Origin: Methylomonas sp. | GTDB taxonomy: Bacteria > Pseudomonadota > Gammaproteobacteria > Methylococcales > Methylomonadaceae | Reading direction: 5' to 3' | Length of the DNA: 34,248 nt | Assembly (NCBI GenBank): GCA_026988155.1 | Contig: JALSLW010000093.1 | Location: 1 to 34,248, forward strand | In this document: one piece after another, positions 1 through 8,235 of the stretch | Layout: each line of letters begins with the position of its first letter | How positions within the stretch are numbered: position 1 is the first letter of the stretch | Notes under the pieces: model-generated | The model's database searches: none | What the model saw: only the letters and a program-made list of their open reading frames with translations | What the model was told of the DNA's origin: nothing | Program-made: the position numbers and the translations under genes

Positions 1-310
1 AGGAACAATTTTAAGGCCGCCTGATGATTTGATTTGGGAGTAAAAATCAGGGAACAGTTACGGATCATTTGTCAAATTTATGCTGAATTTATTTAGCAGG
101 GATAAACTCAACTGATTTTTCTAGGTTCAAGAAAAATAAATCTCTAATTACCAATCGAGTCCAGCCCTTTCATTTTAATCTATCTAACACCTCTCTTACC
201 GGCTGTTGGTGTAAAGCATACAATCACAAAACTCAGTCACTCACGGCTGGCTTATAGGGTAATTGCAAACAATCGCAGAGCATTGATTCCCCCCTCTTAA
301 ACCAAAGTTT
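1..310. other. non-coding stretch downstream of kdsB
   Basis: No convincing coding frame, RNA gene, strong hairpin or repeat is visible between the window edge and the kdsB stop codon. The sequence is AT-rich and resembles ordinary intergenic DNA. A T-tracted terminator for the kdsB operon is not obvious here. Confidence 0.5.
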
Positions 311-1081
311 TCATCGTTTCTTTAGAATCGCTAGTTCAACACGCTCCAGGTCGGCCTGTGTATCAACTCCCGCTTCAGGAGCCTTTGCCACCGTCCTAAC
401 CAGAATTTGCTGGCCATGCCATAAAATTCTCAGTTGCTCTAAAGATTCTACGGCTTCTAATTCGGAAGGTGGCCATAAGCAATACTGTTTTAAAAATTTC
501 ACCGTATAGGCATACATTCCAATATGTCTCAAATACGGCATTGTATGTGATGGACTGCCGCCTTCTGCAGAAAAGGCATTGCGATCCCAGGGTATAGGCG
601 CCCGGCTAAAATACAAAGCATAGCCTTGCTGATTAAGCACCACTTTTACTGCATTTGGGTTGAAAATTTCTGCAGCATCATTAATTTCTGCAGCCAGTGT
701 TGCAATACCTGCCTGCTGTTGACTGCCTAAAGCTAAAGCTACCTCTTTTATATAGGCAGGGGGAATTAAAGGCTCATCACCCTGTAAATTAACGATAATT
801 TCATCATCTCCCCAGCCTAGCTTTTCAGCCACTTCAGTAATGCGCTCTGTTCCGCTTTGATGATTGGCATCGGTCATCACAGCCTTTAAACCTAAGGCTG
901 TGACTCTGTCAAATATGTGCTGATCATCAGTTGCCACTACTACTTCACCGGCTTCAGCTTCAACAGCCTTTTGACAGACATGAGATATCATCGGCTGTCC
1001 CGCTATATCTAACAATGGTTTCCCAGGCAAGCGGGTTGATCCATATCGAGCGGGGATAACAACTTTAAAGGAGATGCTCAT
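311..1081 (-). CDS. kdsB: 3-deoxy-manno-octulosonate cytidylyltransferase (CMP-Kdo synthetase)
   Basis: This cytoplasmic enzyme activates Kdo with CTP to CMP-Kdo, the donor for the inner core of lipopolysaccharide. The 256-residue length is normal for the family. The N-terminus carries the nucleotide-binding signature PARYGSTRLPGKPL (about residues 10-23), followed by VATDD near residue 50 and the NLQGDEPL motif near residue 97, all typical of KdsB. It is the last gene of a five-gene minus-strand operon; its ATG overlaps the stop codon of the upstream trm112 gene as TAATG, which suggests translational coupling. Its position next to lpxK makes sense because both products feed lipid A-Kdo assembly. 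No irregularity is seen. Confidence 0.96.
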   Translation of the reverse strand: MSISFKVVIPARYGSTRLPGKPLLDIAGQPMISHVCQKAVEAEAGEVVVATDDQHIFDRVTALGLKAVMTDANHQSGTERITEVAEKLGWGDDEIIVNLQGDEPLIPPAYIKEVALALGSQQQAGIATLAAEINDAAEIFNPNAVKVVLNQQGYALYFSRAPIPWDRNAFSAEGGSPSHTMPYLRHIGMYAYTVKFLKQYCLWPPSELEAVESLEQLRILWHGQQILVRTVAKAPEAGVDTQADLERVELAILKKR

Positions 1082-1275
1082 TATTTATTATCCAGAGCGT
1101 CCATCTCTTCATTAGTTAATTGACGGGCATCATCCTCCAGCATAACCGGAATACCATCTCTGATTGGAAAAGCAAGATGGTCTGCTTTGCAAATTAGCTC
1201 CTGTTCATTCTGCCTATAAATCAATGTGCTTTTGCATAATGGGCAAGCCAATATTTCAAGTAATTTTTTATCCAC
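1081..1275 (-). CDS. Trm112-family small protein (YcaR-like)
   Basis: A 64-residue protein with the N-terminal pattern [11 protein letters not shown], containing one CxxC pair at about residues 11-14, and the C-terminal [11 protein letters not shown] signature of the Trm112/UPF0434 family. In eukaryotes and archaea Trm112 activates several methyltransferases; the role of the short bacterial form is less clear. The start codon is GTG (complement of 1273-1275), which sits inside the last codons of lpxK so that the two frames overlap by 8 bases. The stop overlaps the kdsB ATG. The order lpxK-ycaR-kdsB is widely conserved in gammaproteobacteria, which supports the call. Confidence 0.92.
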   Translation of the reverse strand: MDKKLLEILACPLCKSTLIYRQNEQELICKADHLAFPIRDGIPVMLEDDARQLTNEEMDALDNK

Positions 1276-2266
1276 GTATTTTCTCTTTTATCAATGTAAG
1301 TAATTTATCTGTAAATTGCTGCTGAGGCTTTGCCTGTATTGGTACAAACCAATGTTTTTCAGAGGCAAAACCTAGGCATTTAACTGCATCTTTTTCTGTC
1401 ATTAATACGGGCTTATCATCATTAAAGCTAATATCTGCTTCAGTAAACTGGTAATGATCAGGAAAGGCATGCGTCTCTATGGAAATTTTTTTCTGTTCCA
1501 GCAAATCAAAGAATCGTTTTGGGTTGCCAATACCTGCTAAGGCATGGCTGGGGATAAAATGAAAATCAGTCAATAGCTTTTCTTCTTTAGTAATAAGATT
1601 GACTGCGATATCACCTTCCATGGTCATGGAAAATTCATTTTCTTCCTCAGGAACGCCATTGACAATAACCAGGTCGACCGTCTGCAGCCTTGTTATCTGT
1701 TCCCTTAAAGGACCACACGGTAATGCATAGCCATTGCCAAACCGTCTTTGCCCGTCAATGACCACTATTTCAATATCTCTTTCCAAAGCATAATGCTGCA
1801 AACCGTCATCTGACAAAATAATGTCGCAGGGTGATTTATCCAACAGCATTTGCCCTGCTTCGGCTCTTTTTGGGCCAACTGCTATTGGGCAGTCTGCCCG
1901 ATTTGCCAATAAAACAGCCTCATCTCCAACCAGCTCAGGGGCACTTTGCTTATCGACCCATTGCGGCCACTGTTCGGCATTGCCGCCATAACCTCGGCTA
2001 ATAATGCCCGGTTTATAGCCCTGCTCTGTTAAAAACCTTGCCATCCAAAGTATTAATGGCGTCTTGCCCGTACCGCCAACCGTAATATTGCCTACGATAA
2101 CTACAGGCACTGCCAGTCTGGTTTTCTTTTTTATGCCGATTCTATATAAAAATGCCCTAAACCGTATCGCATCATCATAAAGCATTGAAATCGGCATAAA
2201 CATGGACGAAATATACATTTCTTTATACCAGGCATCCTGCAGCCAGCGAGATATTTTCTGTTTCAT
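1268..2266 (-). CDS. lpxK: tetraacyldisaccharide 4'-kinase
   Basis: LpxK phosphorylates the 4'-position of the tetraacyldisaccharide 1-phosphate to form lipid IVA at the inner membrane. The P-loop [14 protein letters not shown] lies at about residues 57-70, followed by ISRGYGG and the [12 protein letters not shown] motif around residue 153, all characteristic of the family. The length of 332 residues is normal. Two starts are adjacent: GTG at 2269 and ATG at 2266. I favour the ATG, which overlaps the exbD stop as TGATG. The upstream ExbB/ExbD pair and downstream trm112-kdsB place it in an envelope biogenesis operon. No msbA gene adjoins it, unlike in Escherichia coli. Confidence 0.95.
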   Translation of the reverse strand: MKQKISRWLQDAWYKEMYISSMFMPISMLYDDAIRFRAFLYRIGIKKKTRLAVPVVIVGNITVGGTGKTPLILWMARFLTEQGYKPGIISRGYGGNAEQWPQWVDKQSAPELVGDEAVLLANRADCPIAVGPKRAEAGQMLLDKSPCDIILSDDGLQHYALERDIEIVVIDGQRRFGNGYALPCGPLREQITRLQTVDLVIVNGVPEEENEFSMTMEGDIAVNLITKEEKLLTDFHFIPSHALAGIGNPKRFFDLLEQKKISIETHAFPDHYQFTEADISFNDDKPVLMTEKDAVKCLGFASEKHWFVPIQAKPQQQFTDKLLTLIKEKIRG

Positions 2267-2703
2267 CACTTTAACCCGGGGATACTTTTTGTGGCAAATG
2301 TAATGCGCTTAAATCCCATTTGGCTGGCAATATCCAATGCTGTCACCACAGCCTGGTGTGGCGTTTTGCCGTCGGCACTGATGACAAAAGGCAGACGCCT
2401 TGAATTTCCTGCTATTTGAGCTAAAGCGCGCTTTAAGGTCTTATTTTTCTGATTAAGCAGTTGATGGGGCAGTCCATCGTCGCCATTTATAAAATAAATG
2501 CCTTCTGCATTAATAGATAAAACAATCATTTTTTGGTCACTTTCAGTTTCAGACCCATTGGCTTCAGGAAGGTTTATTTTTAATTCTGACTGCTGGTTAA
2601 AGGTTGTTGTCACCATAAAAAAAATCAGTAATAAAAACACCACATCAATCATTGGTGTTAAAGTGATTTCTAAGGGTTTTTTATTCCGCTGAGAAAAATT
2701 CAT
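2266..2703 (-). CDS. exbD: ExbD/TolR-family biopolymer transport protein
   Basis: A 145-residue protein with a short cytoplasmic start, a single transmembrane helix (about residues 16-36) containing the proton-relay aspartate in the motif TPMIDVVFLLLIFF, and a periplasmic C-terminal domain. This is the standard ExbD/TolR architecture. With ExbB it forms the inner-membrane proton-driven motor that energises TonB or Tol-type systems. Its ATG overlaps the exbB stop as TAATG and its stop overlaps the lpxK start. No tonB or tolA gene is in the window, so the partner is unknown. The operon position before lpxK is common in proteobacteria. The ExbD name rather than TolR is a family-level choice. Confidence 0.92.
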   Translation of the reverse strand: MNFSQRNKKPLEITLTPMIDVVFLLLIFFMVTTTFNQQSELKINLPEANGSETESDQKMIVLSINAEGIYFINGDDGLPHQLLNQKNKTLKRALAQIAGNSRRLPFVISADGKTPHQAVVTALDIASQMGFKRITFATKSIPGLK

Positions 2704-3317
2704 TAGCCTTCCTCTCTGTCCCCAGCCATTACATCAATCAGCTTTAAGGCTTCTTCTTCCATCTTTAAAACATAATCATCAATTAAACGCTCAAAATAGC
2801 GATGAAAAATCAAACTGGGAATGGCAACCGTTAATCCGGCAGCAGTGGTTAATAAGGCTTCAGAAATGCCGCCTGCCAAAATGCCAGGGTCGCCCACACC
2901 ATGAATCATGATGGCGGCAAAAACTTTAATCATGCCCACCACTGTCCCGAGCAACCCTAATAAAGGGGCGATAGAGGCGATAGTGCCTAGCGGGTTTAAA
3001 AACCGTTCCAATTCATGAACCACCTGTCGGCCTGTCTCCTCTATGCTGGTCTTCATCATCTCGCGCCCATGATGCTTGTTAACCATACCGGAGGCTAGAA
3101 TTGCACCCAGTGGTGAACTCAATTTAACCTTTCTGAGCGTTACATCATCAATTTTTTTCTCTTTTGCCAACTTCCATAACTGAGGAACCAAATCAGGCGG
3201 CAGTATTTTTGTACGTCGCAAGGTCCAAAAACGTTCAACCACAATCGCCATAGCAATGACGGAACATAAAATGATTGGCAACATCAGCCAACCGCCATTT
3301 TTTATTAATTCAAACAC
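2703..3317 (-). CDS. exbB: ExbB/MotA/TolQ proton channel family protein
   Basis: An inner-membrane protein with three predicted transmembrane helices: one close to the N-terminus (GGWLMLPIILCSVIAMAIVV) and two in the second half around PLGTIASIAPLLGLLGTVVG and ALLTTAAGLTVAIPSL. This is the MotA/TolQ/ExbB channel fold, forming the pentamer around ExbD. I choose the GTG at 3317, which gives 204 residues beginning FELIKNGGW, the usual N-terminus of the family, with an AGG ten bases upstream. An in-frame ATG at 3359 would add 14 residues (YKNIG-type) that do not look family-like; a TTG at 3374 is less likely. It is the first gene of the exbB-exbD-lpxK-trm112-kdsB operon. Confidence 0.9.
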   Translation of the reverse strand: MFELIKNGGWLMLPIILCSVIAMAIVVERFWTLRRTKILPPDLVPQLWKLAKEKKIDDVTLRKVKLSSPLGAILASGMVNKHHGREMMKTSIEETGRQVVHELERFLNPLGTIASIAPLLGLLGTVVGMIKVFAAIMIHGVGDPGILAGGISEALLTTAAGLTVAIPSLIFHRYFERLIDDYVLKMEEEALKLIDVMAGDREEG

Positions 3318-3434
3318 TAAATTTAAACCTATATTTTTATAATAATTAAGTACAGCCATCTTATAGGGGTGCAATCCTCTGTGACCGTCCCCTACAAGAT
3401 ATTCTAAGAATTACCGTGGATAGTAACTAATATT

Positions 3435-4601
3435 TTAACCTAACACTTTATGATTTTCCCGGCCTACCCATAAAAAAGCAATAATAAATGCAATAAAACA
3501 GGAATATGCAGCCATAGAATACACTACCCAGGCACCATATAAATCCCAGCAATAGCCGCTAAACAAACTGCCAATCATACCTCCCAGTCCAAAACTTAAA
3601 CTGCTATAAAGTGCTTGCCCCTTACCTTGATGATGATTCCCAAAATATTTATGCACTAAATGTATGGCTACAACATGGGATGATCCAAAGGTTGCCGCAT
3701 GTAAAATCTGAGCAAATGCCATTAACGGGGGCGACTCTACATAAAAGGCAATGATCAGCCAGCGACAAATGCTTAAGAATATACTAATCAACAGAATATG
3801 TCGCAAGGAAATAAATTTAAGTATATGTTTCATATAAATAAACAAAAGAACTTCTGCGACTACACCTAATGCCCACAATAACCCAATAGTGGCAGGTGTG
3901 TAATTGAATTGATTCAGATATATAGAATAAAATACATAATATGGCCCATGTGCAAATTGCAAAAGCATATATACTGTAAAAAAAGCAATAATTTCAGGCC
4001 GCTTAATTATTTTAAACACCCCAATTGCATTTTCAGTTTTCTTTATCGGTTTCGTTTCCGGAGTGATTAAACTGACTAGCCATATCATAGTCAATAGACA
4101 TATAATCATTTCAGGAATATAGTCAATACTCAAAATATCAACAATCTGTCCAATACCGAGCACACTTACAATAAAGCCAATAGAGCCCCAAAGCCTTATT
4201 TTGCTATAGCGGTGAGGTTCTTTTTTTAAATGAAATAAAGTGGCCGCCTCAAACTGGGGAAGAGCTGCATTCCAGAAAAAACTAAAACCGACCGTAATCA
4301 TGGCAATCCACAAATATGTATCTCTGTAGAAAAAACCTGCAAATATTATGGCTGCAAAAAATGAAGCAATCCGAATAATTCTAAGACTTTTCCCCGTATA
4401 GTCTGCAATCCAGCCCCATAAATTGGGCGCAATAATTTTGGTTGCCACCATTAATGCTGAGAGTTCGCCAATTTCTAATGCATTGAATTTTATATGCTCT
4501 AAATACAGACTCCAATAGGGTAAAAATCCCCCCAAAGCCGCAAAGTAGAAAAAATAAAAACTGGATAAACGCCAGTATGGAATTGCCATATAATTTTTCA
4601 T
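3435..4601 (-). CDS. MFS transporter, HcaT/nucleoside-symporter-like
   Basis: A 388-residue, strongly hydrophobic protein with about 12 predicted transmembrane segments in two six-helix halves joined by a charged loop (around residues 187-195, PETKPIKKTE). The N-terminus (RLSSFYFFYFAALGGFLPYW) and the GWIADYTGK loop between helices 2 and 3 resemble the MFS_1_like group that includes the 3-phenylpropionate permease HcaT. The substrate cannot be read from sequence and no aromatic-degradation gene adjoins it. It lies downstream of aroC on the same strand but a terminator intervenes, so it probably has its own promoter. ATG codons at residues 1 and 5 compete; an AAAGGG sits just before the first, which is too close, so the exact start is open. 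Confidence 0.85.
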   Translation of the reverse strand: MKNYMAIPYWRLSSFYFFYFAALGGFLPYWSLYLEHIKFNALEIGELSALMVATKIIAPNLWGWIADYTGKSLRIIRIASFFAAIIFAGFFYRDTYLWIAMITVGFSFFWNAALPQFEAATLFHLKKEPHRYSKIRLWGSIGFIVSVLGIGQIVDILSIDYIPEMIICLLTMIWLVSLITPETKPIKKTENAIGVFKIIKRPEIIAFFTVYMLLQFAHGPYYVFYSIYLNQFNYTPATIGLLWALGVVAEVLLFIYMKHILKFISLRHILLISIFLSICRWLIIAFYVESPPLMAFAQILHAATFGSSHVVAIHLVHKYFGNHHQGKGQALYSSLSFGLGGMIGSLFSGYCWDLYGAWVVYSMAAYSCFIAFIIAFLWVGRENHKVLG

Positions 4602-4731
4602 CCCTTTATATTGTCAGGCGTTATTTTATCTGACGCCACAGACATTGCCAGGCAAGGCTATTAAGTGCAGCCCCTCCTGCCCACAATTACTATCAGTTAA
4701 CTTAATCATAGTGAGACAAAACCATGGGAAT

Positions 4732-4766
4732 AAAAAAACGGCATCACCTTAAAAAAGGCAAGCCGG
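4732..4766 (-). terminator. rho-independent terminator overlapping the aroC 3' end
   Basis: Read on the minus strand, the last codons of aroC and its stop form a stem: CGGC (complement of 4762-4765) pairs with GCCG (complement of 4739-4742), with an inner CCTT/AAGG pairing around a T4 loop, followed directly by seven T residues (complement of 4732-4738). The stem is interrupted by small internal loops, but the hairpin-plus-T-run arrangement is typical. Confidence 0.62.
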
Positions 4767-5832
4767 AATCCACATCAATATTCTGCGCACGGTGCCTCAT
4801 TATATGATCCATAATCGTAATTGCCATCATTGCTTCGGCAATCGGCGTAGCCCTTATGCCTACACAAGGATCATGCCGGCCTTCTGTAACCACTTCTATC
4901 GCTTCGCCTTTAGCATTAATGCTTTTCCCTGGAATGCGCAGACTTGAAGTCGGTTTTAAAGCAATGCTGGCAACTATATCCTGCCCAGTGGAAATGCCGC
5001 CTAATATGCCCCCGGCATGGTTACTTAAAAAACCGTCTGGAGTGATTTCATCTCTAAAATGTGTTCCTTTGCTATTCACGCAATCAAAACCATCCCCTAT
5101 TTCCACACCTTTAACCGCATTAATGCTCATCAGGCTATGCGCCAGTTCAGCATCCAGCCGGTCAAAAATTGGCTCACCCAAACCAGGCGGTACATGACTT
5201 GCAATCACATTAATTTTTGCACCAATGGAATCCCCTTCTTTTCTTAAGGCATCCATATAACTCTCCATTTCTGCAACCTTATCAGCATCAGGACAGAAAA
5301 AGGGATTGCTCTCTACAATGCCTAAATCAACTTTTTCAACTATAATCGGGCCCAATTGAGACAAATAGCCATGTATTTCGATATTGAACGCCTGTTTTAA
5401 ATATTTCTTGGCAATTGCACCGGCAGCCACACGCATGGCGGTCTCACGCGCAGATGAGCGCCCTCCTCCTCTGTAGTCTCTAAAGCCATATTTATGCTGA
5501 TAGCTATAATCAGCGTGGCCTGGACGAAAGGTGTCTGCAATTTTAGAATAATCTTTAGAGCGCTGATCAGTATTTTCAATAATTAGCCCAATCGGTGTTC
5601 CAGTAGTTTTACCTTCAAAAACACCTGAAAGAATTTTAACTTGATCAGCTTCTCGTCTTTGCGTGGTGTGTCTTGATGTACCTGGTTTTCTTCTATCCAA
5701 ATCCAGCTGAATATCAGCCTCGGTTAAGGATATGCCCGGGGGACAGCCATCTACTGTACAGCCTAAAGCCAAACCGTGGCTTTCCCCAAAAGTAGTAACT
5801 GTAAATAATTTTCCTATCGAATTGCCAGACAT
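4744..5832 (-). CDS. aroC: chorismate synthase
   Basis: AroC converts 5-enolpyruvylshikimate 3-phosphate to chorismate, the last step of the common aromatic pathway, using reduced FMN. The 362-residue protein starts [20 protein letters not shown], the family N-terminal signature, and shows the other conserved blocks RPGHADYSY (about residue 104), the [20 protein letters not shown] stretch (about 118-137) and the C-terminal GRHDPC motif. The ATG begins one base after the prmB stop (TAATATG), so the two genes are almost certainly co-transcribed; prmB-aroC is also adjacent in many gammaproteobacteria. Transcription appears to stop within the terminator that overlaps the end of this gene. Confidence 0.97.
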   Translation of the reverse strand: MSGNSIGKLFTVTTFGESHGLALGCTVDGCPPGISLTEADIQLDLDRRKPGTSRHTTQRREADQVKILSGVFEGKTTGTPIGLIIENTDQRSKDYSKIADTFRPGHADYSYQHKYGFRDYRGGGRSSARETAMRVAAGAIAKKYLKQAFNIEIHGYLSQLGPIIVEKVDLGIVESNPFFCPDADKVAEMESYMDALRKEGDSIGAKINVIASHVPPGLGEPIFDRLDAELAHSLMSINAVKGVEIGDGFDCVNSKGTHFRDEITPDGFLSNHAGGILGGISTGQDIVASIALKPTSSLRIPGKSINAKGEAIEVVTEGRHDPCVGIRATPIAEAMMAITIMDHIMRHRAQNIDVDSGLPFLR

Positions 5833-5833
5833 A

Positions 5834-6775
5834 TTAAATTTTTGTTAAAAAGTGTTTATGATATTGCTGAATCTGCTCAGCCGTTAAAAGAAAAACGCCA
5901 TCACCGCCCCGTTCAAACTCAAGCCAGTAAAAGGGGATTTCAGGAAAAAGCTGCTGTAATGTTTCTGCACTGCTGCCCACCTCAATTATTATAATTCCCT
6001 GCTCGGCTAAATAATCATTGGCTTCAGCCAAAATGCGTATAACCAAATCCAGACCCGATAGGCCTCCCGTAAAACCCATTTCTGGTTCGTTATGATATTC
6101 GGCAGGAAGTTCTTTCCATTCCTGAATGGCAACATAAGGCGGGTTGCTGACAATGACATCATACCTAGTTTTTGGAATTTGACTAAACAGATCAGATTTA
6201 ATCAAATTGAGCTGTTCAGTTAAGTCATGCTTTTCAATATTGATTTTTGCAACCTCGATTGCATCATCAGAAAGCTCAGCAGCATCAATTAGTGCTTCAG
6301 GAAAAGCATAGGCACAAGCAATGGCAATACAGGCGCTTCCTGTACATAAATCCAGAATATTAAAAACCTGCGCCTCATCCACCCAAGGGTCGAAGCGCTG
6401 TTCAATCAATTCAGCAATTGGAGACCTAGGGACAAGCACTCTTTCATCCACATAAAATGCTAGACCAGCAAAAACAGCTTCATTTGTCAGATAGGCAACT
6501 GGCTTGCGTTCTTTTATCCGTCGATTGAATATATGTACAATTTTTTTTCGCTCTTCAACTGTTAAAACTGAATCCAAATAGCAGTCATCAAGATTGTAAG
6601 GCTGAAAAATGCTATACAAAACCAGCGTGGCCGACTCATGCAGCGGTGTTGCTATCCCATGTCCTAAAAAGACTTTGCTTTCAGAAATCTGACTTGCACC
6701 CCAGCGAATAAAGTCTTTAATAGTTTTTAAGGCGGTGACAATATCAGCTTCTGCAGCCGTTAAATTTTTACTCAT
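5834..6775 (-). CDS. prmB: 50S ribosomal protein L3 glutamine methyltransferase
   Basis: A 313-residue SAM-dependent methyltransferase with the PrmB/PrmC architecture: a helical N-terminal domain (about 1-100), then the Rossmann domain with SAM-binding motif [16 protein letters not shown] (about residues 143-158), the catalytic NPPY motif (about residue 208), and the C-terminal [12 protein letters not shown] segment that is typical of PrmB rather than PrmC. Its role is N5-methylation of a glutamine in ribosomal protein L3. The gene heads the prmB-aroC pair. The 429-base region upstream holds the promoter of this gene and that of the divergent permease. A prmC assignment is less likely because of that C-terminal motif and the aroC neighbour. 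Confidence 0.93.
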   Translation of the reverse strand: MSKNLTAAEADIVTALKTIKDFIRWGASQISESKVFLGHGIATPLHESATLVLYSIFQPYNLDDCYLDSVLTVEERKKIVHIFNRRIKERKPVAYLTNEAVFAGLAFYVDERVLVPRSPIAELIEQRFDPWVDEAQVFNILDLCTGSACIAIACAYAFPEALIDAAELSDDAIEVAKINIEKHDLTEQLNLIKSDLFSQIPKTRYDVIVSNPPYVAIQEWKELPAEYHNEPEMGFTGGLSGLDLVIRILAEANDYLAEQGIIIIEVGSSAETLQQLFPEIPFYWLEFERGGDGVFLLTAEQIQQYHKHFLTKI

Positions 6776-7204
6776 TCAATTATATTCACTAAACAATACC
6801 TAAAGTCCCACTAAAACTTATAATTTTAAACTAAACACAGAATGAAGATAATAAAAATAGAACAGCGCTGTTTCCCCATTCTAAGGCTATATACTGACCT
6901 CTTCAATCTTAAGCTTAACGGCTACTTTCTTAGCCGCGATTCCCTTAATCCTAAAAAATCAGCTGAACGCTTAGTCTAACTGTAACTTGTTAAATAAACT
7001 GTTTAATCCAGTTTTTCACTATTCACCAGATGTGTGTATTTCGCTTCACGGTTTTGTAAAAAATCCATATCATCAACTGATTTATTTAGGATAATGTATC
7101 TACTTCCCCCTAAAATCACTCACTCAAAGGAATTACTGACACCAATTCATTGTTTGTTAGTATAGCCTTTTTAGAGTACAAAAATCCCCAATCACCTTTT
7201 CCTT
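6776..7204. other. divergent intergenic region between prmB and the TauE/SafE gene
   Basis: This 429-base stretch contains no convincing gene. It holds a perfect 12-base palindrome AACAGCGCTGTT at 6861-6872, a small GGCTA/TAGCC hairpin near 6922-6937 and AT-rich sequence. It must carry the promoters for prmB-aroC (leftward) and the permease (rightward). Confidence 0.5.
7136..7163 (+). promoter_or_regulatory. possible sigma70-type promoter for the TauE/SafE gene
   Basis: CTGACA at about 7136-7141 and TAGTAT at about 7158-7163 are spaced by 16 bases and lie some 40 bases before the ATG. The match to the consensus is modest, and no Shine-Dalgarno sequence precedes the gene, so this is only a suggestion. 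Confidence 0.28.
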
Positions 7205-8071
7205 ATGTCTAACCCTTTTATTCTCCCCTTGCCACAGCTATTTGATTTATCTTTGCCAGAAACTGGGAGCCTTTGTCTATTATTTATCTGGACAGGCTTT
7301 GTTCGCTCGGGGCTGGGATTTGGCGGCGCAGCACTTGGACTGCCACTAATGCTATTTATTCGGCCAGATTTATTACTCTGGCTGCCTGTCATCGGCACAC
7401 ATTTATTATTCTTTTCTGGGCTAACGTTAAGCCGACGGCTTCATCATGTTGATTGGGCCTATTTACGCCATGCTTTATTGTTTATTATCCCGCCGGCTTT
7501 GGTCGGTGTTTTTGGTCTGGTTAATTTACCTGCAATATGGCTTAACCTGTTTATTTATGCAATTACCCTGCTATATGGGTTGATATGGTTATTTAATCGT
7601 GCCATTCAAAGTCAACGAGCTTGGGTGGATAAGCTTTTATTGATTATTGGTGGCTATGTGGCAGGCATGTCATTAACAGGTGCACCATTAATAGTGGCTG
7701 TTTTTATGCGTCATGTGAAACGGGAAAGTTTGCGTGATACTTTGTTCGTGCTTTGGTTTACCCTAGTGACTATTAAAATGACAACATTCATTGCTCTATC
7801 AGTTAATGTTCATTTTATAGAAGCATTATGCCTAATACCTGTAGCTGCAATTGGCCATATCATTGGCTTAAAGGCGCACAATAGAATCATGCAAAATGAT
7901 CAGGTTTTTAAACGCTGGGTGGGTGCTGGGCTTGTTGTGGTCAGTATTCTTGGTCTTAGCCGCTTATACCAAAACGTCTGTGTTAACCCGGAAACCAAGG
8001 CCCAAGTCTGTTTACTTGGATCAATATTAGAAAACCAGGTTTTAATTTTATTTAAGAAAGCGGTATATTAA
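7205..8071 (+). CDS. TauE/SafE family permease (UPF0721 type)
   Basis: A 288-residue membrane protein with seven to eight predicted transmembrane helices and the two internal repeats of the TauE/SafE family. The first repeat begins with GFVRSGLGFGGAALGLPLML (about residues 32-51) and the second with GGYVAGMSLTGAPLIVAVFM (about residues 150-169), the glycine-rich segments that define the fold. Members export small organosulfur or sulfite-type anions, but the substrate of this one cannot be assigned. It stands alone, divergent from prmB and convergent with the TonB-dependent receptor gene. The last 30 residues after the final helix include two cysteines and have no clear family counterpart. Confidence 0.85.
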   Translation: MSNPFILPLPQLFDLSLPETGSLCLLFIWTGFVRSGLGFGGAALGLPLMLFIRPDLLLWLPVIGTHLLFFSGLTLSRRLHHVDWAYLRHALLFIIPPALVGVFGLVNLPAIWLNLFIYAITLLYGLIWLFNRAIQSQRAWVDKLLLIIGGYVAGMSLTGAPLIVAVFMRHVKRESLRDTLFVLWFTLVTIKMTTFIALSVNVHFIEALCLIPVAAIGHIIGLKAHNRIMQNDQVFKRWVGAGLVVVSILGLSRLYQNVCVNPETKAQVCLLGSILENQVLILFKKAVY

Positions 8072-8235
8072 CAATCCCCCCTTGCCAGGCAGAATTATTG
8101 CTCTGCAGCAATTAGCAGAATGGGTTTTCAGCCTTAACTATACTGAATCAGTCGCGACTAAAACCCACCCTGCCCATCTCTCTCCAAAGCCTAAAAGAGG
8201 GTTACCCCTGCCCTCTGCCCTGTATATAAAAAAGG

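Noticed and set aside
5397-5579. Open frames inside aroC on both strands
   Set aside because: Shadows of the highly conserved chorismate synthase frame.
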